From Diplolepis rosae (Eukaryota; Arthropoda; Insecta; Hymenoptera; Diplolepididae): a stretch of 64,000 nucleotides of DNA. The notes below the pieces were generated by a model that made no database searches, was not told where the DNA came from, and saw only the letters and a list, made by a program, of their open reading frames with translations. Made by a program: the position numbers and the translations under genes. The stretch covers positions 7,936,001-8,000,000 of the forward strand of contig JAPYXD010000704.1 of assembly GCA_030998225.1 (NCBI GenBank), read 5' to 3'. Within the stretch, counting starts at the first letter, position 1. Each line of letters begins with the position of its first letter. Of the stretch, positions 56,101 to 64,000 are shown piece after piece.

Positions 56101-56295
56101 CAACACATCGGCCCCCCTCTCCTTGGCAGTCTGCATCAGGAGGTCCTGGGCATCCCTCCCCCTTCCGAGGTTGAGCTGCAGGAACTTCAATTCCTGCCTC
56201 TCAACCTCCGAAGCTCCTCCCGGAAGACCGGGCAGGAGCCGCTCCCTGACACATGGGCGACATCTTTGTCGCCCCTGTCTATGCATGTCAGGCAC
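53155..56295 (-). CDS. ORF2 of R1-clade copy 3: endonuclease-reverse transcriptase (1046 codons)
   Basis: The ORF2 protein nicks the target and reverse-transcribes the element RNA onto it. Endonuclease: LQLNLGRG (Asn42), LLISEQ (Glu69), GGDFNSKS (Asp155), SDHRC (229-233). RT: TAPGIDGMP (about 458), SYRPICLLD (518), FGFRKGRS (555), motif A ISIEIRNAFN (591-600), motif B GAPQESRVGP (649-658), motif C FADD (682-685). C-terminal knuckle: Cys967, Cys970, His979, Cys984. The frame is uninterrupted, but the motif A catalytic Asp is Glu594, and Gly of PQGS is Glu653. Copy 1 has D and PQGS there. Those changes predict an inactive RT. The first 30 codons overlap ORF1, so the true start may be near residue 33-35, by an ATG-independent or reinitiation route. 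Confidence 0.9.
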   Translation of the reverse strand: MPDMHRQGRQRCRPCVRERLLPGLPGGASEVERQELKFLQLNLGRGRDAQDLLMQTAKERGADVLLISEQRKWSENSAWYQDASRRAGILACNPDLGVRDFLETDAGFVWVEVAGVRVYSCYFSPSDPFNVFETQILVLEESLSEAIGRSLIGGDFNSKSPEWGEARLDRRGILVGEMVARNDLIVQNQGGDLTFRRGAGGTIIDLMIAAPRLASRISDWSVLEVITLSDHRCIEFSLEQGCQAVEKGRGVEGKSPSWNTRRLSRERLREHLEETRLIDELGWVCPAGSYEAAVRSVRQKVVAACDYSMPRRKRRQANGSMYWWNDQLAALRRECLAARRKFTRLKGDATLHEAWKGAKTALRRGIKKSRLQCWKDLIGEVEKDPWGLAFKKATKRLVTRRTTPGLDNPDRVKYIVRSLFPHAEPFQRQDRSSCVVRREELFTLEELKRAGGRLKANTAPGIDGMPNEILKEVIGVYPEILLEAFNSCLREGRFLADWKRQRLVLLRKGNKPLGVASSYRPICLLDTMGKLLEELILQRLQALLVGENGLSENQFGFRKGRSTVDAIQAVVYIATNARKGTGRRKGFCALISIEIRNAFNTARWDICIEAMMRKKVPDYLLRMMDDYLSDRWVIYEGDKWSLKEEMTCGAPQESRVGPLVWNVMYDDFLRMDLPAGTSIVGFADDALVVCAADDVRILELRINESLLRAKRWLDSRGLKMAPEKTEALLVTDRRSFQYPRIVLGEHEVEWKTSIKYLAVQLDRRLSFGEHLKIAAAKAIQCGAILARLMPNIGGPREAKRRVVASVVHSKLLYAAPVWANAFQNHAIQKKLFSAQRLVALRIVSAYRTISTSAMLVLASVPPIDLLAEERQETFQLRKELTCADLQEIARAKEAIRKDRRRRLVEKWQMRWHGEQTGRWTYRLIPELAIWLNRKHGEVSFYLAQALSGQGCFNAYLRRFKKRDEETCCYCDSPVDNAEHALFVCAKWGVAREVLGQAVGSELTPDTMVPLMLQSERFWTLIESFVTLVMKTRELNGRRKRNNGEDQ

Positions 56296-57416
56296 CTTGG
56301 TGGCGCCTTACAAATCCTGGCCAATATCCCGTGGCGCCGCATCTCCAGCAGACGTTTTTTCTGTCGGGGTTGCCGCAGCCCCGGGACCCGTGGCCGTACC
56401 CAAGGCACCTGAAGCAGCGGGCGACTTCCACGTGCCCGCGAATGCGGCACGCGACCCACCCGATCCTCAGTTTACCTAGCTGAAGCAGATGCGCGGCGTC
56501 TGCCTCAGCCAGGCCGATCACTGCAGTCTTCACCCCACCAAAGCGGGTGAAGAGCCTGCTGGACCCCTCAAAAACCAGTCTGCCCAGTGCCAAGCACAGG
56601 GCAGACACAACCTCCTCTTTTTCAACGGTCTCGTCGAGGTCCCTAATTTCGAGGGACCTCGTCGAGACCAGGGCTGAAATTTGCGCCCTTTCCCCGACCG
56701 CCAGGTCGAGCTCCTTTTGGAAGGCCGAAACGTCTCCCCCCTTTTTGAGGACCAGAAGGACTTCTTCCTTCCTGGTCCTCCGGATAGACAGGACCTCAAG
56801 TCCTGCCTTCCGGGGGTCGACCTTCGCCTTCTTTTCCTTCAAGATGTCGGCATAGGACTGGCCGTCCTTCGCCGACACCTTGATGGCGTCGCCCGACCTG
56901 GCGGGCGTAGAGCGCTTCGACTTAGGAGTGGCGGTGGTCCCCTGCGCTTTTTGCGCCGGGTCCTCCGCCCTTTTCTCCATTCTTTTTTCTTTTTTTTCTT
57001 TTCTTTTCTTTGTGACCACATGCCAGTCCCCTTCTTTATTTGGGGGCTGGCTCGTGGCCACCTGGGCATAAGAGGGCGAAGAGGCACCCTTTACCCTCTT
57101 AGGAGTTTTGTTCAGAGGGGGGAGATCCTATTTTCTTCTGGATTTTCACCCCGCTCTCCAGGAGGCACTTGTGGGTGTTGAGCATACCGCTCAACACCTC
57201 AGTTGCCTCGTTCACCGAGTCTTTAACGAAGCCAGGGTTATTCCTCAGCATACCCTGTTGGATGACGCTGAGGGCCCTGGCTAGTTTTTCCATTTTGTCA
57301 TTTTGCTCCTTCAGGAGCTGAAGGACGTCTTGCCATCCCTCAGCCCTTGGAGGAGTGTGTGAGTGCGCATCTAGCGTCTTCACCTCTTTATCTCTTTCGT
57401 TTTTTTCAGAATACAT
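56187..57416 (-). pseudogene. ORF1 of R1-clade copy 3 (two frameshifts)
   Basis: Three frames in sense order: 57416-57099 (MYSEKNERDKEV start; LLKEQNDKMEKLARAL helical region), 57061-56288 (SQPPNKEGDWHVV, basic KKRKEKKEK, SAKDGQSYADIL, a helical ELDLAVGERAQ region, FGGVKTAVIGL and knuckle FRCLGYGHGSRGC, CWRCG) and 56459-56187 (RCLTCIDRG to RRLRGRN). The breaks lie near 57100 and 56325. The second knuckle is split by the latter. The N-terminus differs from that of copy 2, in line with the different leader. The ORF1 stop lies about 100 bp inside the ORF2 frame. This would be the RNA-binding protein of the element. Confidence 0.88.
56627..56669. repeat. 18-bp hairpin inside ORF1 of copy 3
   Basis: GGTCTCGTCGAGGTCCCT (56627-56644) pairs with AGGGACCTCGTCGAGACC (56652-56669) with one mismatch and a 7-base loop. 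Copy 1 lacks one arm and the loop, so this is an inverted duplication or its loss. Confidence 0.85.
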
Positions 57417-57419
57417 ATC

Positions 57420-58524
57420 TAATACCGTCGTGTCTTAAGACGGTTCGCCCATCATGGGAGCCCTACCGCAGTAGGGCTACTATCCCCGACTGTATAGATC
57501 CCTAGTTATGTGCGCCGAAACCGAGAAGCGGCTTATCGGATGGTCGATCCTATCATGCACATTTAAATGAGGCTAGAAAAAGGTTACGGGATAGGCCCGC
57601 GCCATAATGATGCAAAAGGTTTAACGTCACCCCTATCGAGCGAGCGGTGCCGGGTCCGCCCCGACACCTGACCCGGACTTCAGGCTAGACGGTGTGCGAT
57701 TTATCCTACGCAGCGTCGGATATAAGGAAATACTGACCAGGTAATCCTTCATTCCTGCGCCCGGACGTCCATGATTTCAACCCCGAAATTGGCTCCAGAC
57801 AGCAGAAACGTGAGCGGTTTTCCCAATTTAACATGTGGTTTCACGGAATCTTTGCCCTTCGCGGTTGAGCACCGGAGGGACTTACATTTACCCATATTAC
57901 TTCCACAGAGGTGAGGTACTGACATCGCGTCCTACCAGGCGCCGGCCGCAGCCCCATTCACTCAGCATCCCATTCATTCTGGTGTGTGTGGGTGTCGGTG
58001 TCGTGCATGTGATTGTGGTGTGACCGCAAGAGCGCACGCGGGAAGTTCAGCGTCATCGCCGCATATGCATTTGGGGCGATACCCCGATTAAGGGGCCCCC
58101 CGCATTCACTCCGTGCTCGTTCATTCGGCATCAAGAGACCTGTTCAAGGTCCGCGGATGCTTTCGCTCCACACCGCGTCCTCACGCGCTTGAAAGTCGCA
58201 GAACAACCGTCGTGGCACGTGCGCCCGGCAGGCCCATCACTAGGGAAAAGCCTGTCTAGAAAGCTCCCTTGGCGGCCATCCTGACGGCGACAGCCCTACT
58301 GCTGGCAGAGTCCTTGCGGCTACTACCGTTGATGGGCTGCAGGACGCGTCTGCTCCGTGCTTGGACTCATGCATTCACCTCGGCGAGACCCTGCCCGCCC
58401 GCAAAACGCTCTCCCGGTTGTTAGGTGTGTTGTGTTCAGTGTCGCTGTAATGTGTTGTGTCATATTGCTGTCTGTGTGCCCCCTCCTCCTTTCTCATCCG
58501 GGCTTGGGACCGGCAATGGCGGAG
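57420..58524 (-). promoter_or_regulatory. GC-rich 5' leader of LINE copy 3
   Basis: This 1.1-kb leader is GC-rich against an AT-rich background and has no long frame. It holds a perfect hairpin (AGCCCTAC-CGCA-GTAGGGCT, 57459-57478) just upstream of ORF1. Its 5' edge is taken at 58524, where AT-rich flanking DNA starts. It is probably the promoter-containing 5' UTR, by analogy with other LINEs. Capture of foreign sequence is possible. Confidence 0.5.
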
Positions 58525-58892
58525 TTTTTAACGCTACAGTTGAGAGTAGCGTAATGTTGTGTATTACGATACAGAGGAACATAATGTAAAAATTGAACTG
58601 CGCATGCGCCTATTGCGATACAGGGAGCGTAATCTTCTTCTTATTCCTCTTTTTCTTCAAAAGGTTGAACGGGTCTAGCTTGGTTGTATCAGGTATCTAA
58701 GGAATCATACGTGTAGGCGTTTATCGGGGTCCAAACTGTCCCTAGCATGAACATAGATTGACAAATTTGGTCAGAGTACACTCTGGGTATCCAACAAAAC
58801 AAAGAAAACTACTCTGAACTTCAGGTATTGTTGTAGCACGTTCATGCAAGCTCCTTTCCTCAGGATAAATTATTATAGTGAGTCCCCTCGTC
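58525..58892. other. Flank with words shared with 36.77 kb
   Basis: AACGCTACAGTTGAGAGTAG, then GTAATGTTGTGTAT and ACGATACAGAGGAA (58529-58578), recur at about 36771-36820, followed in both by AACTGCGCATGC. It is a dispersed repeat of unknown type. Confidence 0.55.
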
Positions 58893-60450
58893 CCTCACTA
58901 ATCGGGATGCATTATTATCGTAAGTCCCCTCGCTTCTGACCAATTCAGAATTTTCTTTATCCTCATCGCTATCACCATTAATCGCTGCAGTGCAATGGTT
59001 TTTCTTAAAGATTTCGCTGAGTACTTGTGATGGCTGAAAAATTTTCTACAAATACCTAGCACAAGAAAGGTAATATACGATGGCAGCAATGTGTGAGCAA
59101 CAACCAACTGTTCTTCTACCATTAGCACACTCGCATGCAGTGTTACCCTGGAAACACCGAAGCTGTTAGGCCTGTATCTTATAAAATATCTATATGATGC
59201 TCGAGAAATGTGCCAGGATTGTACTTTAAACTTAAGTACATTGGGTCCTTCTGTTACGTACTCAAGGCTCAGACTTCAGACTTTTATCGTCAGCATTATT
59301 AAGGAATGATGCCACTCTAAAATAGATCCCAATATTTCGTAACAACTTGTTATCTATTTTATGGTCCAAAAGACGATACATTTGTTTGAGTATACCATGA
59401 ACAGCTTCAACCACCCACCGAATTTTAGTCACAAATCATGATTGGTTTGCTTTCTTTTACCTCTTGAAATTAGTACTTTGAAACATTTGCTTCCAAATCT
59501 CTAACTACGTCACGGAAACCTTGATCAAGAACAAAGACATCATTCGTCCTCAAAAACTTGCATAAACCATTTGGATCCTTAATGATGGTTTTCATGATAT
59601 CCTCATCATTTTGGGTTGCAGGATACGGCCCAAGCATGTCCATTTCGTATCTATCAGTCGTACAGATAATGAAGGGCTTATAAAGAAGAACTTTCTTCTG
59701 TCCATAGAAAGATTTTCGTTGATACTCATTATTTGTACTTTTCTGATGACGCGCATACGTACCATCATAAATCAGGAGCAAATTATCCTGAACATCAAAC
59801 AATTTCTTTGCAATTTCTGTTGTGTGGTTTTGAATAAGATTATCCCTATTAAAAGAATTTAAGGCAAAATGAAGTGGCAGGACGTTTTTTCCAAGAAATT
59901 GAATTATACTTTTAGAATATTCCGAAATTGACTGTTCATTATTTATGTTGAATATAGAAGCTAATAATTTATTGGAATTTCCTGTACGTAGTTCAAAAAG
60001 AAACACAATAAGAGCTTGGATCACTGAACGAGATTGGCTATTATGCAATGAATTTATTGAGTCTTTTATGTCAAAAAGATTTTCCCAAGATAACCCATTA
60101 AAAATTTTAATTTGTTTTTTTGAAAGGGTAAATTCGCCGATTCTGTCAAGCAATGTTGAATGACACTTGATGGAAAGAGTTTTCATTATTTTGGACAACT
60201 CTGATGTGCTCAGACTTGCACTGTGGGCCAAGATCTTCCTCATATATTCGATTTTTTAAAATATGAGTCGTACAACACCGTTTTCCAGGTGGTATGGAGA
60301 TTTTCTTTTTGATATACGATTGGATTCGCGCTTCTTCAGGAATGAGAGTTAAATTTTTTATAGAGAAACAAATGCAACAGTATTTATGAGTAACAACTGT
60401 CTTCTGGATAGAAATTTCAAAATACTCAGTCTCAAAAACAGCTTCCATCG
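58893..60450 (-). pseudogene. ISL2EU-type (PIF/Harbinger) transposase with SWIM zinc finger, decayed
   Basis: Reading from about 60450 in sense order there is a zinc-binding N-terminus (THKYCCICF, SIPPGKRCCTTH), a frameshift near 60225, and a 257-codon frame (60243-59470). That frame carries the DDE_Tnp_4-like core: LLLIYDGTYARHQKS (first Asp), MDMLGPYPATQNDEDI and NDVFVLDQGFRD (later acidic motif). After a stop, decayed frames continue with a (I/V)RWVVEAVHG-type segment near 59410. At about 59120-59040 comes a SWIM-type motif, CECANGRRTVGCCSHIAAIV. This order is that of ISL2EU-like Harbinger transposases, from memory. At least three lesions make it inactive. TIRs were not located. Confidence 0.75.
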
Positions 60451-61263
60451 ATTTAACCTTAACTTTAAATGTTGGGTCACCGGAAGTTGCATTAGAGGGG
60501 GAAAAATCTGTTTCAATTTCACAATCAGAACCTTTGTCAGAATTATTACTATAAATAGAGAGTAGGAATTTATTACACAGAATGTCATTTACAGCTTTTC
60601 CTCTTTTAAGGCAGCGAGAAAAGGCATTTACTTCAACTTCATCACTTACTAATATTTTTCTACCTACGCTACTTTTAGGTCTAGTATCTCAAGCAACGCA
60701 CATAAGTTCTTGTTGCAATGCAGCTATGTTTGAATAATAGGATCGCAAAAGTTATGTTTTCATATGAGTAGTGTAACGCATAAACGACTATTACTGGCAT
60801 GAAACAAGCGAAGATCGCAAAGTTATATGGCACCTATCCTAACGAGAATTGAGCACAAGAAATAAGTAAAGATCGTATAGGAGATTCTTGCAATAATTGA
60901 AAGATCGCAAATAGTATTAAGATCATTAAAGTTATCCTGGCAAACAAGTAAAATAACGTACAGGCGAGAATAATGACCAGGATCAAATGAAGCTCGCTGT
61001 GTGGATGGGCGCACGCATGAGAATCAAAAATAGGAAACAATTGAAAACCAAACAATGAGATGGCACATAAACGAAAATTATAAACAAAACCAAATGAAGT
61101 TCGCAGATTGGAATGATGCATGAACGAGTAACACTGACAAGAAATAGACGAAGAGCGCAAGATTATAAATGAAATTAAATTATAAAAAACTCATGTGCAA
61201 TGACTATGATATATTTTTAAAAACACTCTAATTTTAATAAAACTTCCCGATGTTTGAGAGGCG
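60451..61263. other. No gene; possible degenerate tandem repeat 60.77-61.17 kb
   Basis: Words such as GAAGATCGCAAAG, GCACAAGAAATAAG, ACCAAATGAAG and CGAAGAGCGCAAG recur irregularly. A consistent period could not be fixed by eye. The start of the transposase gene may lie in 60451-60680. Confidence 0.35.
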
Positions 61264-61662
61264 ATGGAACTCACTATATTGAAGCACCCTAGAGAAAAGA
61301 GTTTAAAATCGCATTGCAACCTCCTCGTGGTGAACTCTGTAAACCATTATTTGGATAGGCTATCTGCAGACGTTTATGAAGACAATATTACATATGATGT
61401 ACTTAATTGCATCAGTTACATCCATTACAATACTATCCTTATTTTCAATAACGTTTCTAACCATCAAAAAATGCAATACAGTTATGTTCCAAAGTATGCT
61501 ATCGGAACAATGCACCATAACGGTGCGCGGTGTAGCATGTACGATTTTTATTTTTTTTCACATTGTTCCACCCCTTCAAAATATTCAACAAAAATATATG
61601 TTATGAAGGATGTTCTAAGGAATGTCCACGTGAAATATGGATGTGGTCACTCTAGAACATAA
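61264..61662 (+). CDS. Hypothetical 132-codon open frame
   Basis: This ATG-started frame encodes no domain I recognise. It is Tyr/His/Asn-rich, in line with translated AT-rich DNA, and ends CGHSRT. A chance frame is the most likely explanation. It is listed because it is the longest frame in this stretch without another assignment. Confidence 0.15.
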   Translation: MELTILKHPREKSLKSHCNLLVVNSVNHYLDRLSADVYEDNITYDVLNCISYIHYNTILIFNNVSNHQKMQYSYVPKYAIGTMHHNGARCSMYDFYFFSHCSTPSKYSTKIYVMKDVLRNVHVKYGCGHSRT

Positions 61663-61984
61663 CCTCAAAAAAAGAAATTCGAAAAATTTTAAAAATTTTA
61701 TACAATTGTTTTCAAAAAAAAATTTTCATTTTTTTTTGGAATAGCCTCATTAGTGTCTACAATATATATTTTGTTCCTTAAAATCGGTCCAGTCGTTTTA
61801 AAGAAAAACCACTTTTCAAATTTTTCTTTCCCCCTCCATAACTCCCAAAAAATGAATTTCTAGGGTTATTATCGGGAAGAATTTTACTTCACATGGATGC
61901 GAACCTATGTCCTAGATTTCAAGTTAATGCGTGCAAGGGCAGATTTTGTATGCTTACCCGGATATGCCCTTTCTGCATCATTTT

Positions 61985-62330
61985 CATTTGCATTGTATTT
62001 GATAGAAAGAGTTTCAATCACTTTGAATAACTCTCATACACTAAGACTCGTTGTATCAGAGCGTACTTTCAGAAGCTTGAGATCTTCGTTAAAAATTCGT
62101 TTTTCAATTATATGACTTTGGCAAACTGATTGCTAACCGGCCATTAGATTTGATTTTTTATGTAGGATTTCATTTGAGCCTGTTCCGGAATTACAATCAG
62201 ACTTTTTGTAGAATGACAAATACAACAATACTTATGCGTGGAAACAGTTTTATAAAGTGGAATCTCAATATATTCGATCTTAGGTGTAGCTTCATTTCTT
62301 TTTACTTTAATTGCGAATGATGGACTAAAA
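61985..62330 (-). pseudogene. Second ISL2EU-type transposase relic (N-terminal part)
   Basis: The minus strand aligns by eye with 60130-60450. Matching pieces include the region after GAAAGAGTTTTCAT/GAAAGAGTTTCAAT and the zinc-binding segment (GACAAATACAACAATACTTA against GAAACAAATGCAACAGTATT). It is heavily frameshifted. Together with the first relic it indicates at least two insertions of the family, or a local duplication. Confidence 0.6.
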
Positions 62331-62762
62331 GTTTAATTAACTTCTAATTCAGTCTTTTACGCAATTATTTTTTATAAATACAAAGTCTGCATATGCGATA
62401 TAAAATATCGCTAACATCTATTGTTTTTTTTTTTTTAGAGAGCTTGAAAAGCAATTCGCTTCTTCTTCAGCTTGTACCATTTTTTCCTGCCAGTCACTTT
62501 CTTTAAAGAAATGTCGCAGCCTGCACACTTCAAATGCTTTAATGCCGAAGATATTTGTTAGAAAATAGTAGTTAATTATTACATAACTTAAATGATATTA
62601 ATTAGCAAAATTAAATAAGACATTTAATAATAATAAACAGAAAAAAATGAGATACGGTACTATTTTATGAGAATAAAGTACACCTAATGTAAATGGAAAT
62701 CACTCCTTGCTTGCGTCTTTTAGTCAACGGAATGAGAAATTGAGTATCAAGCTTTTCATAAA

Positions 62763-62852
62763 CACGCAACAAACAAATTACGATTGCTGCGATCGTTTTC
62801 TGATTTTATGCATACGCAACAAACAAATTATGGTTGCTGTAATCGTTTTTGA
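62763..62852. repeat. Tandem duplication, unit about 52 bp
   Basis: ACGCAACAAACAAATTACGA (62763) and ACGCAACAAACAAATTATGG (62815) begin two consecutive units. Each continues TTGCTG(C/T)(G/A)ATCGTTTT. Confidence 0.85.
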
Positions 62853-64000
62853 TTGCCTCCATTAATGTTACCCTTATGATTCTTATTTTTCTAACTATGT
62901 TCGACCACACGAAAAAAATCATGGAAAATCTGAGTTGTAGTATATAGTGGAAGTATGTTTTCCTGAAGAAATAAAAGTGGTATCTCTAAAACGACATAAG
63001 AAAATTTTTTTGTGTAAATTACCTAGAGTGATCTCTAAAACATATTACGTGATGAATCTACGGGACAAAATTAGTTATGACGTACGGCATTTAAAGCCAA
63101 TAACTCTGAAACGCGCTTTACAGGAAGCACTTGAAGCAGTAGTATAGTGCGGAGAACGATTCCTAGCAAAAATGTTGACGAAACCCCGACTTTCCTAACA
63201 CAGCGGTTTCAGATTGCCGACGAGAAACTTGCCACTGCCTCCGTGACGAAGTCAGCAACCTGAAAGGCGAAACCACGCCTATAATTTTCCAAATCATGGT
63301 TTATCGTTACAGCAGAGGATACAAATGACTTGTAAATTAGCCATTAAAATGTTACTAACAAGGTATGTTCTTTAGGTGTCCGCCTCCGATTTTTTTCTTC
63401 TTAAAATATGTGATAGATCATCAAAAACTAAGAGACACGTCTTTTTTCTTATCTGCCCAAAATAAGAATTAAGGGGTAAAATGAGCCCCTGAAGTTTACC
63501 TCAAAAATTATATTTTTATTATCTTAAGCACTTATAGCCAACCGATTTGAATGAAATTTGGCAGTAATTATGTGTGCGTCAAAACATATTTGACAGATAG
63601 TGAAACTATTATTTTTCGCCCTTATAATGGGTAAAACTAACCTTAGTCGTATATACCCCTGATAAAATATCTTGCTTAAATTTTAAAATAGATTATTTTT
63701 AATAAAGAAATAATTTTACTCTTGTTAAATTATACAATAGAAGGAAGTTTTGAAAACAAATCATGTGAACATACCCTTATTTGGGGGTAAACAACCCTTA
63801 AATGAATACATTCTTAAATTAATACGTATTGAACTATAATTTCGGGATTTTGAAGCACAAATCTGTTAAATTAATTAAAAGTAGTATTATATGAGTGTAC
63901 TGATATTATTACATCCTTATTAAAGAGCTAATCGCCCTTCGCATTCATAAGTTGCTAATTAAATATAATAATTTAAACTACCCTCATAGAAACTTCACAG
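62853..64000. other. Unassigned to window end
   Basis: No coding sequence recognised. A 66-codon open frame at 62947-63147 has no known motif. The remainder is AT-rich. Confidence 0.4.

Larger units (their letters stand above)
52963..58524 (-). mobile_element. R1-clade non-LTR retrotransposon, copy 3 (different 5' leader)
   Basis: Homology to copies 1 and 2 begins abruptly at 52963, within the 3' UTR, so the last 120 or so bases and poly-A tail present in copy 1 are missing. ORF2 is fully open. ORF1 has two frameshifts. Upstream of ORF1, from 57420 to about 58524, lies a GC-rich leader unrelated to that of copies 1 and 2, ending (in sense) CTCCGCCATTGCCGG. No target duplication was found. 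Beyond 58524 the sequence returns to AT-rich DNA that resembles 36770-36830. Confidence 0.9.

Noticed and set aside
60770..61170. True satellite array
   Set aside because: Recurring words are irregularly spaced and no period could be fixed.
1..64000. CRISPR array, tRNA, rRNA or bacterial operon
   Set aside because: No regularly spaced repeats with unique spacers, no cloverleaf or rRNA core recognised by eye, and gene structure is eukaryotic. Short tRNAs could still be missed without a covariance search.

Overview
This window looks like repeat-rich intergenic DNA from an arthropod, most likely an insect. It is AT-rich, its one recognisable multi-exon gene has short GT-AG introns, and nearly all other coding sequence belongs to transposon families common in insects: mariner/DD34D, rosa-like DD41D, ISL2EU-type Harbinger, BEL/Pao, Gypsy and R1-clade LINEs. 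I could not fix the order. A hymenopteran such as a parasitoid wasp is only a guess. I found no rRNA, tRNA, CRISPR or prokaryote-style operon.

Layout. 0-5.8 kb: a 492-bp mariner-type deletion derivative, a LINE 3' remnant, a BEL/Pao gag relic, a deleted mariner and a palindromic MITE. 5.8-9.3 kb: copy 1 (minus strand) of an R1-clade non-LTR retrotransposon with a 17-bp target-site duplication. 9.5-17.2 kb: the most gene-like region. An eight-exon SAM-domain gene has MITEs in three of its introns. It is followed 277 bp later, on the same strand, by an intronless C2H2 zinc-finger/transposase-like gene. 18.6-28 kb: a foldback MITE, a Gypsy gag-protease relic split by a hAT-type MITE, a LINE endonuclease fragment, two mariner halves, a DD41D element rebuilt as a foldback, and another DD41D relic. 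29.1-34.1 kb: R1-clade copy 2 (plus strand, 14-bp target-site duplication). 35-49 kb: no protein gene recognised. This stretch is a mosaic of terminal-inverted-repeat elements and long palindromes, including a GC-rich element present twice, one copy nested inside a 1-kb palindrome, plus an 81-82-bp minisatellite. 50-58.5 kb: LINE fragments, then R1-clade copy 3 (minus strand) with an uninterrupted 1046-codon ORF2. 58.9-62.3 kb: an ISL2EU-type transposase relic with a SWIM zinc finger and a second, smaller relic. The last 1.7 kb is unassigned.

How the parts relate. The three large R1-clade copies share ORF1 (two CCHC knuckles) and ORF2 (endonuclease, reverse transcriptase, C-terminal CCHC), but each is defective. 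Copies 1 and 2 share the same 5' terminus. Copy 3 has an unrelated 5' leader, and its ORF2 is altered in catalytic motifs A and B. The best candidate for something undescribed is the 9.5-17.2 kb pair, which may be two genes of one large DNA transposon or a host/transposon gene pair. All family names come from reading motifs by eye. No database search was run.
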